DNA from: Streptomyces sp. NBC_01231
Lineage (GTDB): Bacteria > Actinomycetota > Actinomycetes > Streptomycetales > Streptomycetaceae
Reading direction: 5' to 3'
NCBI GenBank assembly: GCA_035999765.1
Contig: CP108521.1
Span: forward strand, 8,122,001-8,186,000
DNA length: 64,000 nucleotides
Position 1 is the first letter of the stretch. Every line of letters starts with the position of its first letter. Both the position numbers and the translations under genes were made by a program. Below are positions 17,840 to 27,199 of this stretch, piece by piece. The notes beneath the pieces are model-generated. The model was not told the DNA's origin and made no database searches. It worked only from the letters and a program-made list of their open reading frames with translations.

Positions 17840-20392
17840 ATGGCACGCGGCAAGCTACGGATTTATCTCGGCGCGGCACCGGGCGTCGGCAAGACGTACG
17901 CGATGCTGTCCGAGGCGCACCGCCGTATCGAGCGGGGCACCGACTGCGTCGTGGCCTTCGTCGAGCACCACAACCGGCCCCGCACCGAGGTGATGCTGCA
18001 CGGCCTGGAAGAGGTGCCGCGCAAGGAGCTCGCATACCGCGGCAGCGTCTTCACCGAGATGGACGTGGACGCCGTGCTCGCCCGGCACCCCGCGGTGGCC
18101 CTCGTCGATGAGCTGCCCCACACCAACATCCCCGGCTCGCGGAACGCCAAGCGGTGGCAGGACGTCGAAGAGCTGCTCGCGGCCGGGATCGACGTCGTCT
18201 CGACGGTCAACATCCAGCACCTGGAGTCCCTCGGTGACGTCGTCGAGTCGATAACCGGCGTGCGGCAGAAGGAGACCGTCCCGGACGAGGTGGTGCGCCG
18301 CGCGGACCAGATTGAACTGGTCGACATGTCACCGCCCGCGCTGCGCCGCCGCATGGCGCACGGAAACATCTACAAGCCGGACAAGGTGGATGCGGCCCTG
18401 TCCAACTACTTCCGCCCCGGCAACCTGACCGCGCTGCGCGAGCTGGCGCTGCTGTGGGTGGCCGACCGCGTCGACGAGTACCTGAACGAGTACCGCAGCC
18501 AGCACCGAGTCTCGAAGATCTGGGGCTCGCGCGAGCGGATCGTGGTCGGTCTGACCGGCGGCCCGGAGGGCCGCACGTTGATCCGCCGCGCGGTACGGCT
18601 GGCGGAGAAGGGCGCCGGCGGCGAGGTCCTGGCCGTCTACATCTCCCGTAGCGACGGCCTGACCTCCGCCTCACCCAAGGAACTGGCCGTGCAGCGCACC
18701 CTGGTGGAGGACCTGGGCGGCACCTTCCATCAGGTCGTCGGCGACGACATCCCCGTCGCGCTACTCGACTTCGCACGGGGCGTCAACGCCACCCAGATCG
18801 TCCTCGGTGTGTCCCGCCGCAAGAGCTGGCAGTACGTCTTCGGCCCCGGCGTCGGTGCCACGGTGGCTCGCGATTCGGGGCCGGACCTGGACGTCCACCT
18901 GATCACGCACGACGAGGCGGGCAAGGGACGGGGCCTGCCGGTGGCCCGGCGCGCACACCTTGGCCGCTCCCGCGTCCTGTGGGGCTGGCTCACCGGAATC
19001 GGCGGCCCCGCACTGCTCACGCTGCTGCTCACCCACGTCGACGCGAACCTCGGTCTCACGAACGACATGCTGCTGTTCCTGACGCTGACGGTGGCATCCG
19101 CCCTGCTCGGCGGCCTCTTCCCGGCGCTCGCCTCCGCGGCGGTCGGCACGATGCTGCTGAACTGGTACTTCACGCCGCCGGTGCACCGCATCACGATCGC
19201 CGACCCCAAGAACATCCTGGCTCTGGTGATCTTCGTGGCGGTGGCGGTCTCCGTGGCCTCCGTCGTGGACCTGGCCGCCCGCCGCACCCACCAGGCGGCC
19301 CGGCTGCGCGCCGAGTCGGAGATCCTTTCCTTCCTCGCGGGCAACGTGCTGCGCGGTGAGACCGGCCTGGAGGAGCTGCTGGAGCGGGTCCGCGAGACCT
19401 TCATCATGGAATCGGCGGCCCTGCTGGAGCGCACGAGCGACGTCGAGCCGTGGACCTGCGCGGCCCGGGTCGGCCCCGGGCAGCCGGTGAAGCGGCCGGA
19501 GGACGCCGACGTGGACATGCCGGTCGGCGACCACATGTCGCTCGCCCTGTCCGGCCGCGTCCTGCCCGCCGAGGACCGCCGCGTACTGGCCGCCTTCGCC
19601 GCCCAGGCCGCCGTCGTCCTGGACCGCCAGCGCCTGCAGTCCGAAGCGGACCAGGCCAAGGAACTGGCCGAGGGCAACCGCATCCGCACCGCCCTGCTCG
19701 CCGCCGTCAGCCACGACCTGCGCACCCCGCTCGCCGGGATCAAAGCCTCCGTCACCTCCCTCCGCTCCGACGACGTGGAGTGGTCCGAGGAGGACCAGGC
19801 CGAACTCCTCGCCGCGATCGAGGAGGGCGCCGACCGCCTCGACCACCTGGTCGGGAACCTGCTGGACATGTCCCGCCTGCAGACCGGAACCGTCGAGCCG
19901 CTGATCCGCGAGGTGGACCTGGACGAGGTCGTCCCCCTGGCACTCGTCGGCATCCCCGACCCCGAGTCGGCCGTGGCCCTGGACATCCCCGAAACGCTGC
20001 CGATGGTCGCCGTCGACAAGGGGCTGCTGGAGCGCTCCGTCGCCAACGTCGTGGAGAACGCGGTCAAGTACAGCCCGGACGGCGAGCCGGTCATCGTATC
20101 GGCCAGCGCGCTCGCCGACCGCGTGGAAGTACGCGTCGTCGACCGGGGCCCAGGCGTACCGGACGAGGCCAAGGACCGCATCTTCGCGCCCTTCCAGCGC
20201 CACGGCGACGCCCCCCGCGGCAACGGCGTCGGCCTCGGCCTCGCGGTCGCCCGCGGCTTCGCCGAGGCCATGGGCGGCACCCTCACCGCCGAGGACACCC
20301 CCGGCGGCGGCCTCACCATGGTCCTCACCCTCCCGGCCGCCCCCAGGCACGCGCCCACCCCCACCGACCTGTCGGCGACGGCCACGTCGTAA
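17840..20392 (+). CDS. kdpD: KdpD sensor histidine kinase
   Basis: This 850-residue membrane kinase senses K+ limitation. Residues 1-210 form the KdpD domain with Walker A GAAPGVGKT (11-19) and LVDELPHTNIPGSRN. A universal-stress-like domain follows (around 230-360). Four helices of the DUF4118 region are next (about 380-480), then a GAF-like region, a HisKA box with phosphorylatable His625 (AAVSHDLRTPLAG), and an HATPase domain (VVENAVKYSPDG, then GVGLGLAVARGF). The ATG at 17840 follows an AGAGGCA site; an upstream in-frame start would add 12 residues. The gene ends 21 bp before the antiporter leader. Confidence 0.95.
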   Translation: MARGKLRIYLGAAPGVGKTYAMLSEAHRRIERGTDCVVAFVEHHNRPRTEVMLHGLEEVPRKELAYRGSVFTEMDVDAVLARHPAVALVDELPHTNIPGSRNAKRWQDVEELLAAGIDVVSTVNIQHLESLGDVVESITGVRQKETVPDEVVRRADQIELVDMSPPALRRRMAHGNIYKPDKVDAALSNYFRPGNLTALRELALLWVADRVDEYLNEYRSQHRVSKIWGSRERIVVGLTGGPEGRTLIRRAVRLAEKGAGGEVLAVYISRSDGLTSASPKELAVQRTLVEDLGGTFHQVVGDDIPVALLDFARGVNATQIVLGVSRRKSWQYVFGPGVGATVARDSGPDLDVHLITHDEAGKGRGLPVARRAHLGRSRVLWGWLTGIGGPALLTLLLTHVDANLGLTNDMLLFLTLTVASALLGGLFPALASAAVGTMLLNWYFTPPVHRITIADPKNILALVIFVAVAVSVASVVDLAARRTHQAARLRAESEILSFLAGNVLRGETGLEELLERVRETFIMESAALLERTSDVEPWTCAARVGPGQPVKRPEDADVDMPVGDHMSLALSGRVLPAEDRRVLAAFAAQAAVVLDRQRLQSEADQAKELAEGNRIRTALLAAVSHDLRTPLAGIKASVTSLRSDDVEWSEEDQAELLAAIEEGADRLDHLVGNLLDMSRLQTGTVEPLIREVDLDEVVPLALVGIPDPESAVALDIPETLPMVAVDKGLLERSVANVVENAVKYSPDGEPVIVSASALADRVEVRVVDRGPGVPDEAKDRIFAPFQRHGDAPRGNGVGLGLAVARGFAEAMGGTLTAEDTPGGGLTMVLTLPAAPRHAPTPTDLSATATS

Positions 20393-20413
20393 CTCCGTAG
20401 ACGGTGTTCCTTG

Positions 20414-20520
20414 CCGGAACCCGGCAACCTGTACGCCCGGGTGGTGCGCATCAGCGATCTGTCAAAGACGTATCAAGAGCAGGTAAGGTTCCCAACGGTG
20501 TGCCGGGAAGCCTGGTCGGC
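20414..20520 (+). ncRNA. conserved 107-nt antiporter leader, copy 2 (candidate cis-regulatory RNA)
   Basis: This element has the same length as copy 1 (2423-2529, minus strand). It starts CCGGAACCC and ends in a 35-nt block differing from copy 1 at only two positions, including GCCGGGAAGCCTGGTCGGC. The interior diverges, as expected for structure-conserved RNA. It begins 21 bp after kdpD and ends 41 nt before the antiporter GTG. A possible long-range GGAACC/GGTTCC pairing and an AGAG/CTCT stem just before the GATCGGGGG ribosome-binding site suggest an aptamer plus translation switch. The ligand, if any, is unknown. Confidence 0.5.
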
Positions 20521-20561
20521 AAGCAGAGGTGTGATCTCTCTTCCGATCGGGGGCGTTTCCG

Positions 20562-21806
20562 GTGGTACTCGTTGCTGTCTTCGGGGTGGCTCTGCTGATC
20601 GCGGTGCTGCTGTCCGGGCTCGCCGCCCGCACCGTGCTGTCCACCTCTCTCCTCTTCCTCGCCGGCGGCGCATTGGTCAGCGACGGCTTCCTCGGGCTGA
20701 TCCACATCACCCCGGACAGCGAGATCGTGTCGGTCACGGCCGACCTGGCGCTGTTCGCGGTGCTGTTCACCGACGGCCAGCACGTCTCCTTCGCCAAGCT
20801 GCGCGCCAACTGGCGTAACCCCGCAAGGGCGTTGGGCCTGGGCATGCCGCTGGCGTTCGTGTTCATGGCATTGGTCGCCCACTACCTGGTCGGCCTGGAC
20901 TGGACGACGTCGTTCCTGGTCGGCGCGGTACTGGCACCCACCGACCCGGTGTTCGCGTCAGCGATCGTGGGCCGCAAGGAGGTCCCGGCCAAGCTGCGGG
21001 AACTGCTGAATGTCGAGAGCGGCATCAACGACGGCCTCGCGCTGCCGGTGGTGGTGCTGCTGATCGCGGCCGCAGGCCCGGTCGCCGGTCACACGAGCGA
21101 GGCGTCGCTCGGGACGATCGCGCTGGAGCTGGCCCTCGGCCTCGCCTTCGGCATCCTGCTGCCGCTGACCGTCAACGGCCTCGTACGGTTCCGGCTGCTG
21201 GGCGCCGAGCCCAAGCTGCAGCAGCTCCTGCCGCTGGCGACCGGGATCATCCTGTACGGCCTGTGCCACCTCACCCAAGCCAACCCTTACTTGGCCGCGT
21301 TCTCCGCCGGCGCCGTGCTCACCGCCGCCGCACCGGAGGCGAAGGAGGCGTTCGAACCGCTGGGCGAGGCGCTGGCGGAGCTGGCGAAATTCGCCGCACT
21401 GCTGGTGTTCGGCGCGATGCTGACGCCACGTCTGTTCGCGGACCTTACGTGGCAGGGGTACGTGGCGGTGGTCCTGGCGATCTTCCTTATCCGCCCGGCC
21501 TCGCTGCTGATCTCGCTGGTCGGTACGCGGTTTGAGCGGCGCGAGAAGCTGACCGCGGCGTGGTTCGGACCGAAGGGCTTCGCGTCGGTGGTGTATGGGC
21601 TGTTGGTGCTGCAGTCCGGCATCCCGCAGGCGGAGAAGGCGTACACGCTGATCGCGGTGTGCATCGCGTTCTCGATCGTCGCGCATTCCAGCACCGACGT
21701 GCCCATCGCCCGCATGTTCGACGTCGAGGACCTGGTCGGCATCCCCGAGGACGAGGACGGCCAGGAGAGCATCGACGTCGGGCAGGAGAGAAAGACCGTC
21801 GTATGA
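20562..21806 (+). CDS. Na+/H+ (cation:proton) antiporter, CPA1-type, copy 2
   Basis: This 414-residue paralogue of the antiporter at 1147-2382 is closely similar along its whole length. It keeps the [14 protein letters not shown] transport helix and the [12 protein letters not shown] motif. It starts at a GTG ([17 protein letters not shown]), supported by alignment with the paralogue and by a GATCGGGGG site upstream. Its stop overlaps the following permease start by 4 bp. Unlike the first copy, no CBS gene separates antiporter and permease. The two may respond to different conditions, but both carry the shared leader. Confidence 0.9.
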   Translation: MVLVAVFGVALLIAVLLSGLAARTVLSTSLLFLAGGALVSDGFLGLIHITPDSEIVSVTADLALFAVLFTDGQHVSFAKLRANWRNPARALGLGMPLAFVFMALVAHYLVGLDWTTSFLVGAVLAPTDPVFASAIVGRKEVPAKLRELLNVESGINDGLALPVVVLLIAAAGPVAGHTSEASLGTIALELALGLAFGILLPLTVNGLVRFRLLGAEPKLQQLLPLATGIILYGLCHLTQANPYLAAFSAGAVLTAAAPEAKEAFEPLGEALAELAKFAALLVFGAMLTPRLFADLTWQGYVAVVLAIFLIRPASLLISLVGTRFERREKLTAAWFGPKGFASVVYGLLVLQSGIPQAEKAYTLIAVCIAFSIVAHSSTDVPIARMFDVEDLVGIPEDEDGQESIDVGQERKTVV

Positions 21807-23107
21807 GTGATTGGCACAGCTGGGCGGCCGTGGTCGTGTTCGTCGGCGCGTACGTACTGATCATCAGCGAGCGCGTCCACCGCACGGCCGCGGCCCTCGG
21901 CGGCGCCGGGTTCATGCTCGTGATCAGCGCCACCGACGACAAGGCGGCGTTCTACTCCGAGCACACCGGCATCGACTGGAACGTCATCTTCCTGCTGCTG
22001 GGGATGATGGCGATCGTCGGGGTGCTGCGGCAGACCGGCCTGTTCGAGTACCTGGCGATCTGGTCGGTGAAGCGGGCCCGCGGCAAGCCCTTCCGGGTGA
22101 TGGCGATGCTCGTCGTCATCACCGCGGTCGCCTCCGCGCTGCTCGACAATGTGACCACCGTGCTGCTGATCGCCCCGGTCACCCTGCTGGTGTGCGAACG
22201 GCTCGGCCTGGCCTCCGCGCCGTTCCTGATCGCCGAGGTGTTCGCCTCCAACATCGGCGGCACCGCGACCCTGGTCGGTGACCCGCCCAACATCATCATC
22301 GCCAGCCGGGCCGGGCTGACCTTCAACGACTTCCTGGTCCACCTTGCCCCGATCGCCGTCCTGCTGACGGCGGTGCTGCTGGTGCTGTGCCGGGTGATGT
22401 TCCGCACGGCGTTCGTCTACGACGAGGAGCGCGCCGCGCAGGTCATGACGCTGACCGAGCGCGAGGCCATCCGTGACCCTCGGCTGCTGTGGCAGGGCCT
22501 GGCCGTCCTGGCCCTCGTCGTCGCCGGGTTCGTCCTGCACCCGGTGCTGCACTACGAGCCGAGCGTGGTCGCCCTGCTCGGCGCCGGCCTGCTCGTCGCC
22601 GTCTCCCGGGTGGAGACCCGGCAGGTCCTGGGCGAAGTTGAGTGGCCCACCCTCGCCTTCTTCGCCGGCCTGTTCGTCATGGTCGGCGCGCTGATCGAGA
22701 CCGGCGTCATCGGCGACCTCTCCAGCGCCCTCGCGGACGCCACCGGCGGCAACGAACTCGGCGCCACCCTCACCCTCCTGGGCGGCTCGGCCGTGCTGTC
22801 CGGCATCGTGGACAACATCCCCTACGTGGCCACCATGGCGCCCATCACCGCAGACCTGGTCAAGGACATGGGCGGCGCGGCCGGCGGCCACCACGTGCTG
22901 TGGTGGGCCCTGGCCCTCGGCGCCGACCTGGGTGGCAACGCCACCGCGATCGGCGCCAGCGCGAACGTGGTCGTCCTCGGCATCGCCGAGCGCAACCGGC
23001 AGCCCATCTCCTTCTGGCAGTTCACCAGGTACGGACTCGTCGTCACGCTCGTCACGGTCGCTATCAGTGCGCTGTACTTGTGGCTGCGGTACTTCGTGCT
23101 CGCCTGA
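21803..23107 (+). CDS. NhaD/ArsB-like ion transporter, copy 2
   Basis: This 434-residue ion-transporter superfamily permease has about 11 helices, the [14 protein letters not shown] motif and a second inverted-repeat signature ([13 protein letters not shown], then [18 protein letters not shown]). The SLC13/NhaD/ArsB fold has two such repeats, so this is a full-length copy. It overlaps the antiporter gene and is certainly co-translated. Substrate candidates are Na+ in exchange for H+, or an anion. The context of an antiporter pair favours sodium or pH balance. The partial gene at 1-753 is its paralogue. Confidence 0.88.
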   Translation: MSDWHSWAAVVVFVGAYVLIISERVHRTAAALGGAGFMLVISATDDKAAFYSEHTGIDWNVIFLLLGMMAIVGVLRQTGLFEYLAIWSVKRARGKPFRVMAMLVVITAVASALLDNVTTVLLIAPVTLLVCERLGLASAPFLIAEVFASNIGGTATLVGDPPNIIIASRAGLTFNDFLVHLAPIAVLLTAVLLVLCRVMFRTAFVYDEERAAQVMTLTEREAIRDPRLLWQGLAVLALVVAGFVLHPVLHYEPSVVALLGAGLLVAVSRVETRQVLGEVEWPTLAFFAGLFVMVGALIETGVIGDLSSALADATGGNELGATLTLLGGSAVLSGIVDNIPYVATMAPITADLVKDMGGAAGGHHVLWWALALGADLGGNATAIGASANVVVLGIAERNRQPISFWQFTRYGLVVTLVTVAISALYLWLRYFVLA

Positions 23108-23249
23108 GCCGGCCTGCGCGCGGGGATCTGGGCAAGGCCGTCGGGAGCACACTGGAGACGGGTGCCGTCTGTCCTCTCACAAGGGGGTGTCGGCGGTGGC
23201 GAGTACCTCTCGTACAGCGGTCCGGTGGTGGCGGTGGCGGCGCAACCCT

Positions 23250-23553
23250 CCCCACTCCCGGCTTCGCGCGAGCGGGGGACCCCCACGGCGACGCAGCGAT
23301 GTCGCCGAAGCCTGGCTCATGATCATTGCCTGGGCGCCGCCGTAGCAGGCGCTGTGCTGCGGGCCTGGTGAGCGCGGGAGGGGACGGGACGTTCCGCGCG
23401 GTGCTGACGGGCGCTCTGGTCGGCTCGGGCGCGGCCGGGACGGTGTGGGGCTGCGGCCGGATGGTGTGCGTGGGCCTGGCCCGGCAACGCGTGCGGCAGT
23501 GGGACGAGGAGTGGGAAGAGGCCGACATGCGATGGGGCGGGAAGACCGGCTGA
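23250..23553 (+). pseudogene. C-terminal remnant of an Rv1733c-like membrane protein
   Basis: The frame from about 23345 encodes a hydrophobic helix region (FRAVLTGALVGSGAAGTVWG) followed by LARQRVRQWDEEWEEADMRW, which looks like the last helix and tail of Rv1733c-type Streptomyces membrane proteins. Just upstream, in another frame, VAEAWLMIIAWAPP fits an earlier part of the same family. No start and no N-terminal domain are present, so this is a broken tail. The remaining sequence from 23108 to 23770 shows no gene. Confidence 0.4.
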
Positions 23554-23770
23554 CGTGATGGTGGGTGCGAGTCCGGCGCGGGATGGTCCCGACCGCACGT
23601 CCACCGTGGTGAGAGAGGCGTCAGGATTGCATCAAGAGCGTGCCCGTCCCAGTAGCGGGGCGGGAGCGGCAGCGGGATTCTTGCCTTGTCGACCGTCGTA
23701 TCGCGTCGACCCCCGTACGGGCGGCCCCTTGGGCAAGGGGCCGCTCCTCGCTCCCGTGAGGTGGTGGACC

Positions 23771-24520
23771 ATGCGGATGCCCCTGCGTGACCGGATCGCC
23801 CTGGCGGCTGCTCTGCTCGCGCCGCTCGTCATCGCGCTCGTCCTGGTGCCCTTCCGTACGCACATGACGTCCGCGAACCTGGCCCTGATCCTGGTCGTGG
23901 TCGTCGTGGCGGTCGCGGCCCTGGGCAGCCGGGCCGCCGGGGTGCTGGCCGCGCTGTCGGCGGCGGCCTGGTTCGACTTCTTCCTCACCCACCCCTACCA
24001 GCGGTTCACCATTTCCCACGGCGACGACATCACCACCACGCTGCTGCTGCTTGCGGTAGGCGTGGCCGTTTCCCAACTGTCGGCCCGCGCCCGCACCTTG
24101 AAGCTGGTCACCGTCACCGACGCGGCTCACCTGGCGCGGATCCACGACACGGCGAGCCTGGTCCAGGCAGGGGCCTCCCCGTATGCCGTGGTCGATCAGG
24201 TGCGGCAGCAGCTCGTCGAGATCCTGGGACTACGCAGCTGCCGCTTCGAGCACGGGACGCTGCTCGGACGACACCCTCGCCTGGACCAGGACGGCTCGGT
24301 GACCGCCGGCCGGGTGCCCTGGGACCTGGAGAAGGACGGTTGGCCCGGCGAGGAAATCGAACTGCGCGCCCAGGTGGGCGGCCGCTACCTCGGCCGGTTC
24401 ATGCTGCTGCCGGAACCCGGTGCGGCACCGCCGTCCCTGCAGACGCGCCTTGTCGCCGTGAGCCTGGCCGACCACGTCGGTGCGGCACTGGACACTGCGG
24501 GGCCGGTACTCGACCGCTGA
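23771..24520 (+). CDS. KdpD-like membrane sensor without kinase domain (DUF4118)
   Basis: A 249-residue protein. Residues 10-100 hold the four-helix DUF4118 module of KdpD, including AAWFDFFLTHPYQRFTISHGDD, almost the same signature as the region of KdpD around its third helix. A soluble GAF-like domain follows (about 120-240). There is no HisKA or ATPase domain, and the stop is natural. It might titrate or modulate KdpD, or act as a stand-alone sensor. The ATG at 23771 is chosen because homology begins there. The CBS protein gene on the opposite strand converges with it, 7 bp apart. Confidence 0.75.
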   Translation: MRMPLRDRIALAAALLAPLVIALVLVPFRTHMTSANLALILVVVVVAVAALGSRAAGVLAALSAAAWFDFFLTHPYQRFTISHGDDITTTLLLLAVGVAVSQLSARARTLKLVTVTDAAHLARIHDTASLVQAGASPYAVVDQVRQQLVEILGLRSCRFEHGTLLGRHPRLDQDGSVTAGRVPWDLEKDGWPGEEIELRAQVGGRYLGRFMLLPEPGAAPPSLQTRLVAVSLADHVGAALDTAGPVLDR

Positions 24521-24527
24521 CCCGGGG

Positions 24528-25013
24528 TCAGGCACCCGGCGTGCTGCTCAACGTGCCCGTCTTGCCCAGGAGTTCGTGCAACAGGTGCGAGGCGGTGATG
24601 ACGCCGAGGAGATGCGTGCCGTCCTTGGCCTTCTCTGCGACCGCCACCAGTGGGCTGCGCACCCGTGCCATCAGCGCGGCCACCTCCAGCGCGGTGTCGT
24701 CCGGGTCGGCGATCGGCGGCGGGGCCGCCTCGTGGGGCAGGCAGTCGCCGACGCGGCGGCCTGCCAGGGCCTGGCAGAGCCGGTCGGCGTGCTTCTCGTC
24801 GATGACGGCGGCGAGAGCGGGGTCCTCGATGACGTAGGCGGGCACCAGAATCTTGATCATCTGCGAGGCGGGAAGGATGGCCCTCGGCTCACCCCGTTCG
24901 TCCACCACGAGCAGGGCGGGCAGTCTGTGCTCGGCCATCAGCCGGGCCGCCTCCATGGCATCGCTGGCGACGCTCACCGTTTCGTACTCGACCGCCAGGT
25001 CACGAGCGCGCAT
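24528..25013 (-). CDS. CBS-pair domain protein
   Basis: A 161-residue soluble protein made of two CBS motifs. The first contains [20 protein letters not shown], the second ALEVAALMARVRSPLVAVAE and ends LLGVITASHLLHELL. Such pairs bind adenine nucleotides and often regulate transporters. It is the better preserved relative of the protein at 750-1160. The ATG at 25013 follows a GAGGAG site. It lies apart from the antiporter-permease pair here, whereas the first island has the CBS gene between them, so the cluster has been rearranged. Confidence 0.8.
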   Translation of the reverse strand: MRARDLAVEYETVSVASDAMEAARLMAEHRLPALLVVDERGEPRAILPASQMIKILVPAYVIEDPALAAVIDEKHADRLCQALAGRRVGDCLPHEAAPPPIADPDDTALEVAALMARVRSPLVAVAEKAKDGTHLLGVITASHLLHELLGKTGTLSSTPGA

Positions 25014-25165
25014 GGCGGACTCCTCATCTGCTGGAAAGGTTCCTGTACTCACCGTCTTACGTCATCGGCGAGCGGGCCAGGTCATTGACGCGAAACATAC
25101 GCGGCGCCACCGGTAGAACCACCGGGTGGGGGAGAAGAGGCCACTGCCGGGCCGTGGCCACGCCA

Positions 25166-25513
25166 TCAGGACCGATCGCCGATGCCCTCGTCGTCGGCCT
25201 GTGGACGCGCGGCGCTCCGGCGGTACCGGTCACCGAGCTGGGAGCCGGCGATGAGTCCCGCCGCGAACAGCAGCAGACCGACCTCTATGACGGGCATCAG
25301 GAACATCGCGTCCTCGCCGACCAGCCCGCCCCACCGTCCCAGCGGGACGACCAGCCCGCCGACCCACATCACCAGCAGGGCGACGCCCCGGACACGGATG
25401 CCCCATGGGGTCGTACGGCTGCGGACCCGCTTGGGTGCCCAGCCCCGCAGTGAGGCGATCGGCAGGGGCAGTACGAAGGCGGACCAGCCGATCAGCCATG
25501 CCCACAGGAACAC
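25166..25513 (-). CDS. small integral membrane protein, unknown function
   Basis: This 115-residue protein has about three or four hydrophobic helices: the first right at the N-terminus (VFLWAWLIGWSAFVLPLPIA), then GVALLVMWVGGLVVPL and VIEVGLLLFAAGLIAGSQLG, with a charged C-terminus. The GTG at 25513 is chosen because AAGGAG lies eight bases upstream. An ATG at 25552 is also in frame but without such support. The family was not recognised. Confidence 0.55.
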   Translation of the reverse strand: MFLWAWLIGWSAFVLPLPIASLRGWAPKRVRSRTTPWGIRVRGVALLVMWVGGLVVPLGRWGGLVGEDAMFLMPVIEVGLLLFAAGLIAGSQLGDRYRRSAARPQADDEGIGDRS

Positions 25514-25532
25514 GTCCCACACTCCTTCTTCG

Positions 25533-25577
25533 CGACGGCCGAGCGGCCGCAAGATGTTCGCGGCCGCTCGGCCGTCG
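25533..25577 (-). terminator. 18-bp perfect hairpin after the flotillin gene
   Basis: The arm CGACGGCCGAGCGGCCGC is followed by a 9-nt loop (AAGATGTTC) and its perfect reverse complement. It lies about 80 bp downstream of the flotillin stop on the minus strand and just upstream of the small membrane gene. It lacks a long T tail but is typical of strong GC-rich Streptomyces terminators. Its right arm ends 7 bp before the perfect 1.45-kb repeat begins. Confidence 0.7.
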
Positions 25578-25584
25578 ACCAGCG

Positions 25585-27033
25585 CGCCCCGGCCTCTGTC
25601 CGTGGAGCCCGGGCGGTTCGCAACCGACCGGACTCACTCCACTGCCGGTAGCGACGTCAGCCGGTGATTTCGACCTTGCCGTTGGCTTCGGCGGACGCCG
25701 CGGCCTCGGGCTGCGGGCCGCTGTTTCGCTGGGTGAGGTTCTTCAGAAGTTCGGCGAGGTCGACTCCGGTCGTGGAGCTGAGGAGTTCGACGCCCTGGGC
25801 GACGTTGTCGGCGACCGTCCGAGAGAGTTGCGAGGCGCCGTCGGTGGAGATGACGGTCATCTTGTCGATGGCGCTGAGCGGCTCGGACGCCTTGGCGACG
25901 ACCTGGGGCAGGACCTCGACGAGCATCTGGAGCACGGCGGCGTCGCCGTACTGGGCGAACGCGTCGGCCTTCTTCTGCATCGCCTCGGCCTCGGCGGCGC
26001 CCTTCGCGCCGATCGCGGCGGCCTCGGCCTCACCCTCGATACGGACCGCGTCGGCGAGTGCGGCGCGGTGCGCCTTCTCGCCCTCACCGGTCAGCCGTGA
26101 GCGCTGGGCGTCGGCCTCGGCCTGCTTGACCAGGGCGATGCGGCGGGCCTCGGCCTCCTGTTCGGCCTGGTAGCGGGCCGCGTCGGCGGGCTTGCGGACC
26201 TTGGTGTCCAGTTCGCGGTCGGTCAGAGCGGCCTGCCGCTGGGCGACCTTCTCCTGCTCTGCGAGGACCTCCTGCGATCGCGCGGCTTCGGCCAGCGGGC
26301 CTGCGGCAGCGGCGCGGGCGGCGGCCTCGTCGGTCTCGGCCTTGATCTCGGCTTGCTTCAGCGCGAACGTGCGCTGCGCGATGGCGATCTCCTCCTCGGC
26401 CTTCAGCCGGGCCTGTTCGGCCGCGCGTCGGGCGACGGCCTCGGCGATGTCGGCCTCCTGCTTGGCGCGGGCGGCCTCCGGGCGGCCGAGGTCCTCCAGG
26501 TAGGAGCCTTCGGTGCTGATGTCCTGGATCTGGAAGGCGTCCAGGATCAGGCCCTGGCCGGACAGGCTGGCCTCGGCCTCCTCGGCGACCTGTCCGGCGA
26601 ACGCGGCGCGGTCGCGGATGATGTCCTCCACCGACATCCGGCCGACGATGGCGCGCAGCGCGCCGGAGAGCACTTCCTGGGTGAAGCCGACGATGCCGTC
26701 CTGCTGCATCAGGAACCGCTGGGCCGCGGCGCGGATGGAGTCCTCGCTGCCACCGACCTTGACGATGGCCACGCCTTCCAGGTGGGCCTTGACCCCGCGC
26801 AGGGTGACCGCGCCGCGCACCGCGACCGGGATGTGCCGTGAGGAGAGGTCGAGAGTGAACTTCTGCTGCACGAACGGCACGACGAACACGCCGCCGCCGA
26901 CCACGACCTTCTGCCCGCTGTTGTCGGTGAAGATCCGGCCGGTCTCCGGGTCGGTGGACTGCTTGCCGCGCCGGCCGGTGACGATGAACGCCTCGCTGGG
27001 GCCGGCCACCTTGTAACGGGTGACGACGACCAG
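25585..27033. repeat. 1.45-kb direct repeat, copy B (flotillin gene)
   Basis: This is the partner of 5628-7076, in the same orientation, offset 19957 bp, with no indel in any stretch compared. The NfeD genes next to both copies differ clearly. The identity is therefore newer than the duplication of the pair, pointing to gene conversion or a recent second copying event. Confidence 0.9.
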
Positions 27034-27090
27034 GCCGAGCAGCACGAGGAGTACGACGACTCCCACCACGGCGAAGACGACTGGACTCAT
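25657..27090 (-). CDS. flotillin-like SPFH/band 7 membrane scaffold protein, copy B
   Basis: A 477-residue flotillin identical to the protein at 5700-7133 except within the first 20 residues. There MSPVVFAVVGVVVLLVLLGL replaces the other anchor. Domains are the N-terminal helix, the SPFH domain and a long Ala/Glu-rich coiled coil. It is preceded by its own NfeD-like gene and followed by a strong hairpin terminator. Since only the anchor differs, the two flotillins could mix in oligomers while perhaps being targeted slightly differently; that is inference. Confidence 0.88.
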   Translation of the reverse strand: MSPVVFAVVGVVVLLVLLGLVVVTRYKVAGPSEAFIVTGRRGKQSTDPETGRIFTDNSGQKVVVGGGVFVVPFVQQKFTLDLSSRHIPVAVRGAVTLRGVKAHLEGVAIVKVGGSEDSIRAAAQRFLMQQDGIVGFTQEVLSGALRAIVGRMSVEDIIRDRAAFAGQVAEEAEASLSGQGLILDAFQIQDISTEGSYLEDLGRPEAARAKQEADIAEAVARRAAEQARLKAEEEIAIAQRTFALKQAEIKAETDEAAARAAAAGPLAEAARSQEVLAEQEKVAQRQAALTDRELDTKVRKPADAARYQAEQEAEARRIALVKQAEADAQRSRLTGEGEKAHRAALADAVRIEGEAEAAAIGAKGAAEAEAMQKKADAFAQYGDAAVLQMLVEVLPQVVAKASEPLSAIDKMTVISTDGASQLSRTVADNVAQGVELLSSTTGVDLAELLKNLTQRNSGPQPEAAASAEANGKVEITG

Positions 27091-27199
27091 GGTGATTCCC
27101 CCTCAGCCCTCCCAAGGGACGGCGGATCGATACGGGTTCGTGTGAAGAAATGGGCACCGGCGCTGCCGGCGCGCCGGGAGTTGCGGCGGTGCGGCGGGG

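Noticed and set aside
20414..20520. cobalamin riboswitch in the antiporter leader
   Set aside because: GGGAAGCC looks similar to part of a B12 aptamer, but the rest of the conserved core is absent and the downstream genes do not fit.
23108..23770. small genes between the permease and the KdpD-like sensor
   Set aside because: Open frames have no start signals; only a membrane-protein tail remnant is recognisable.
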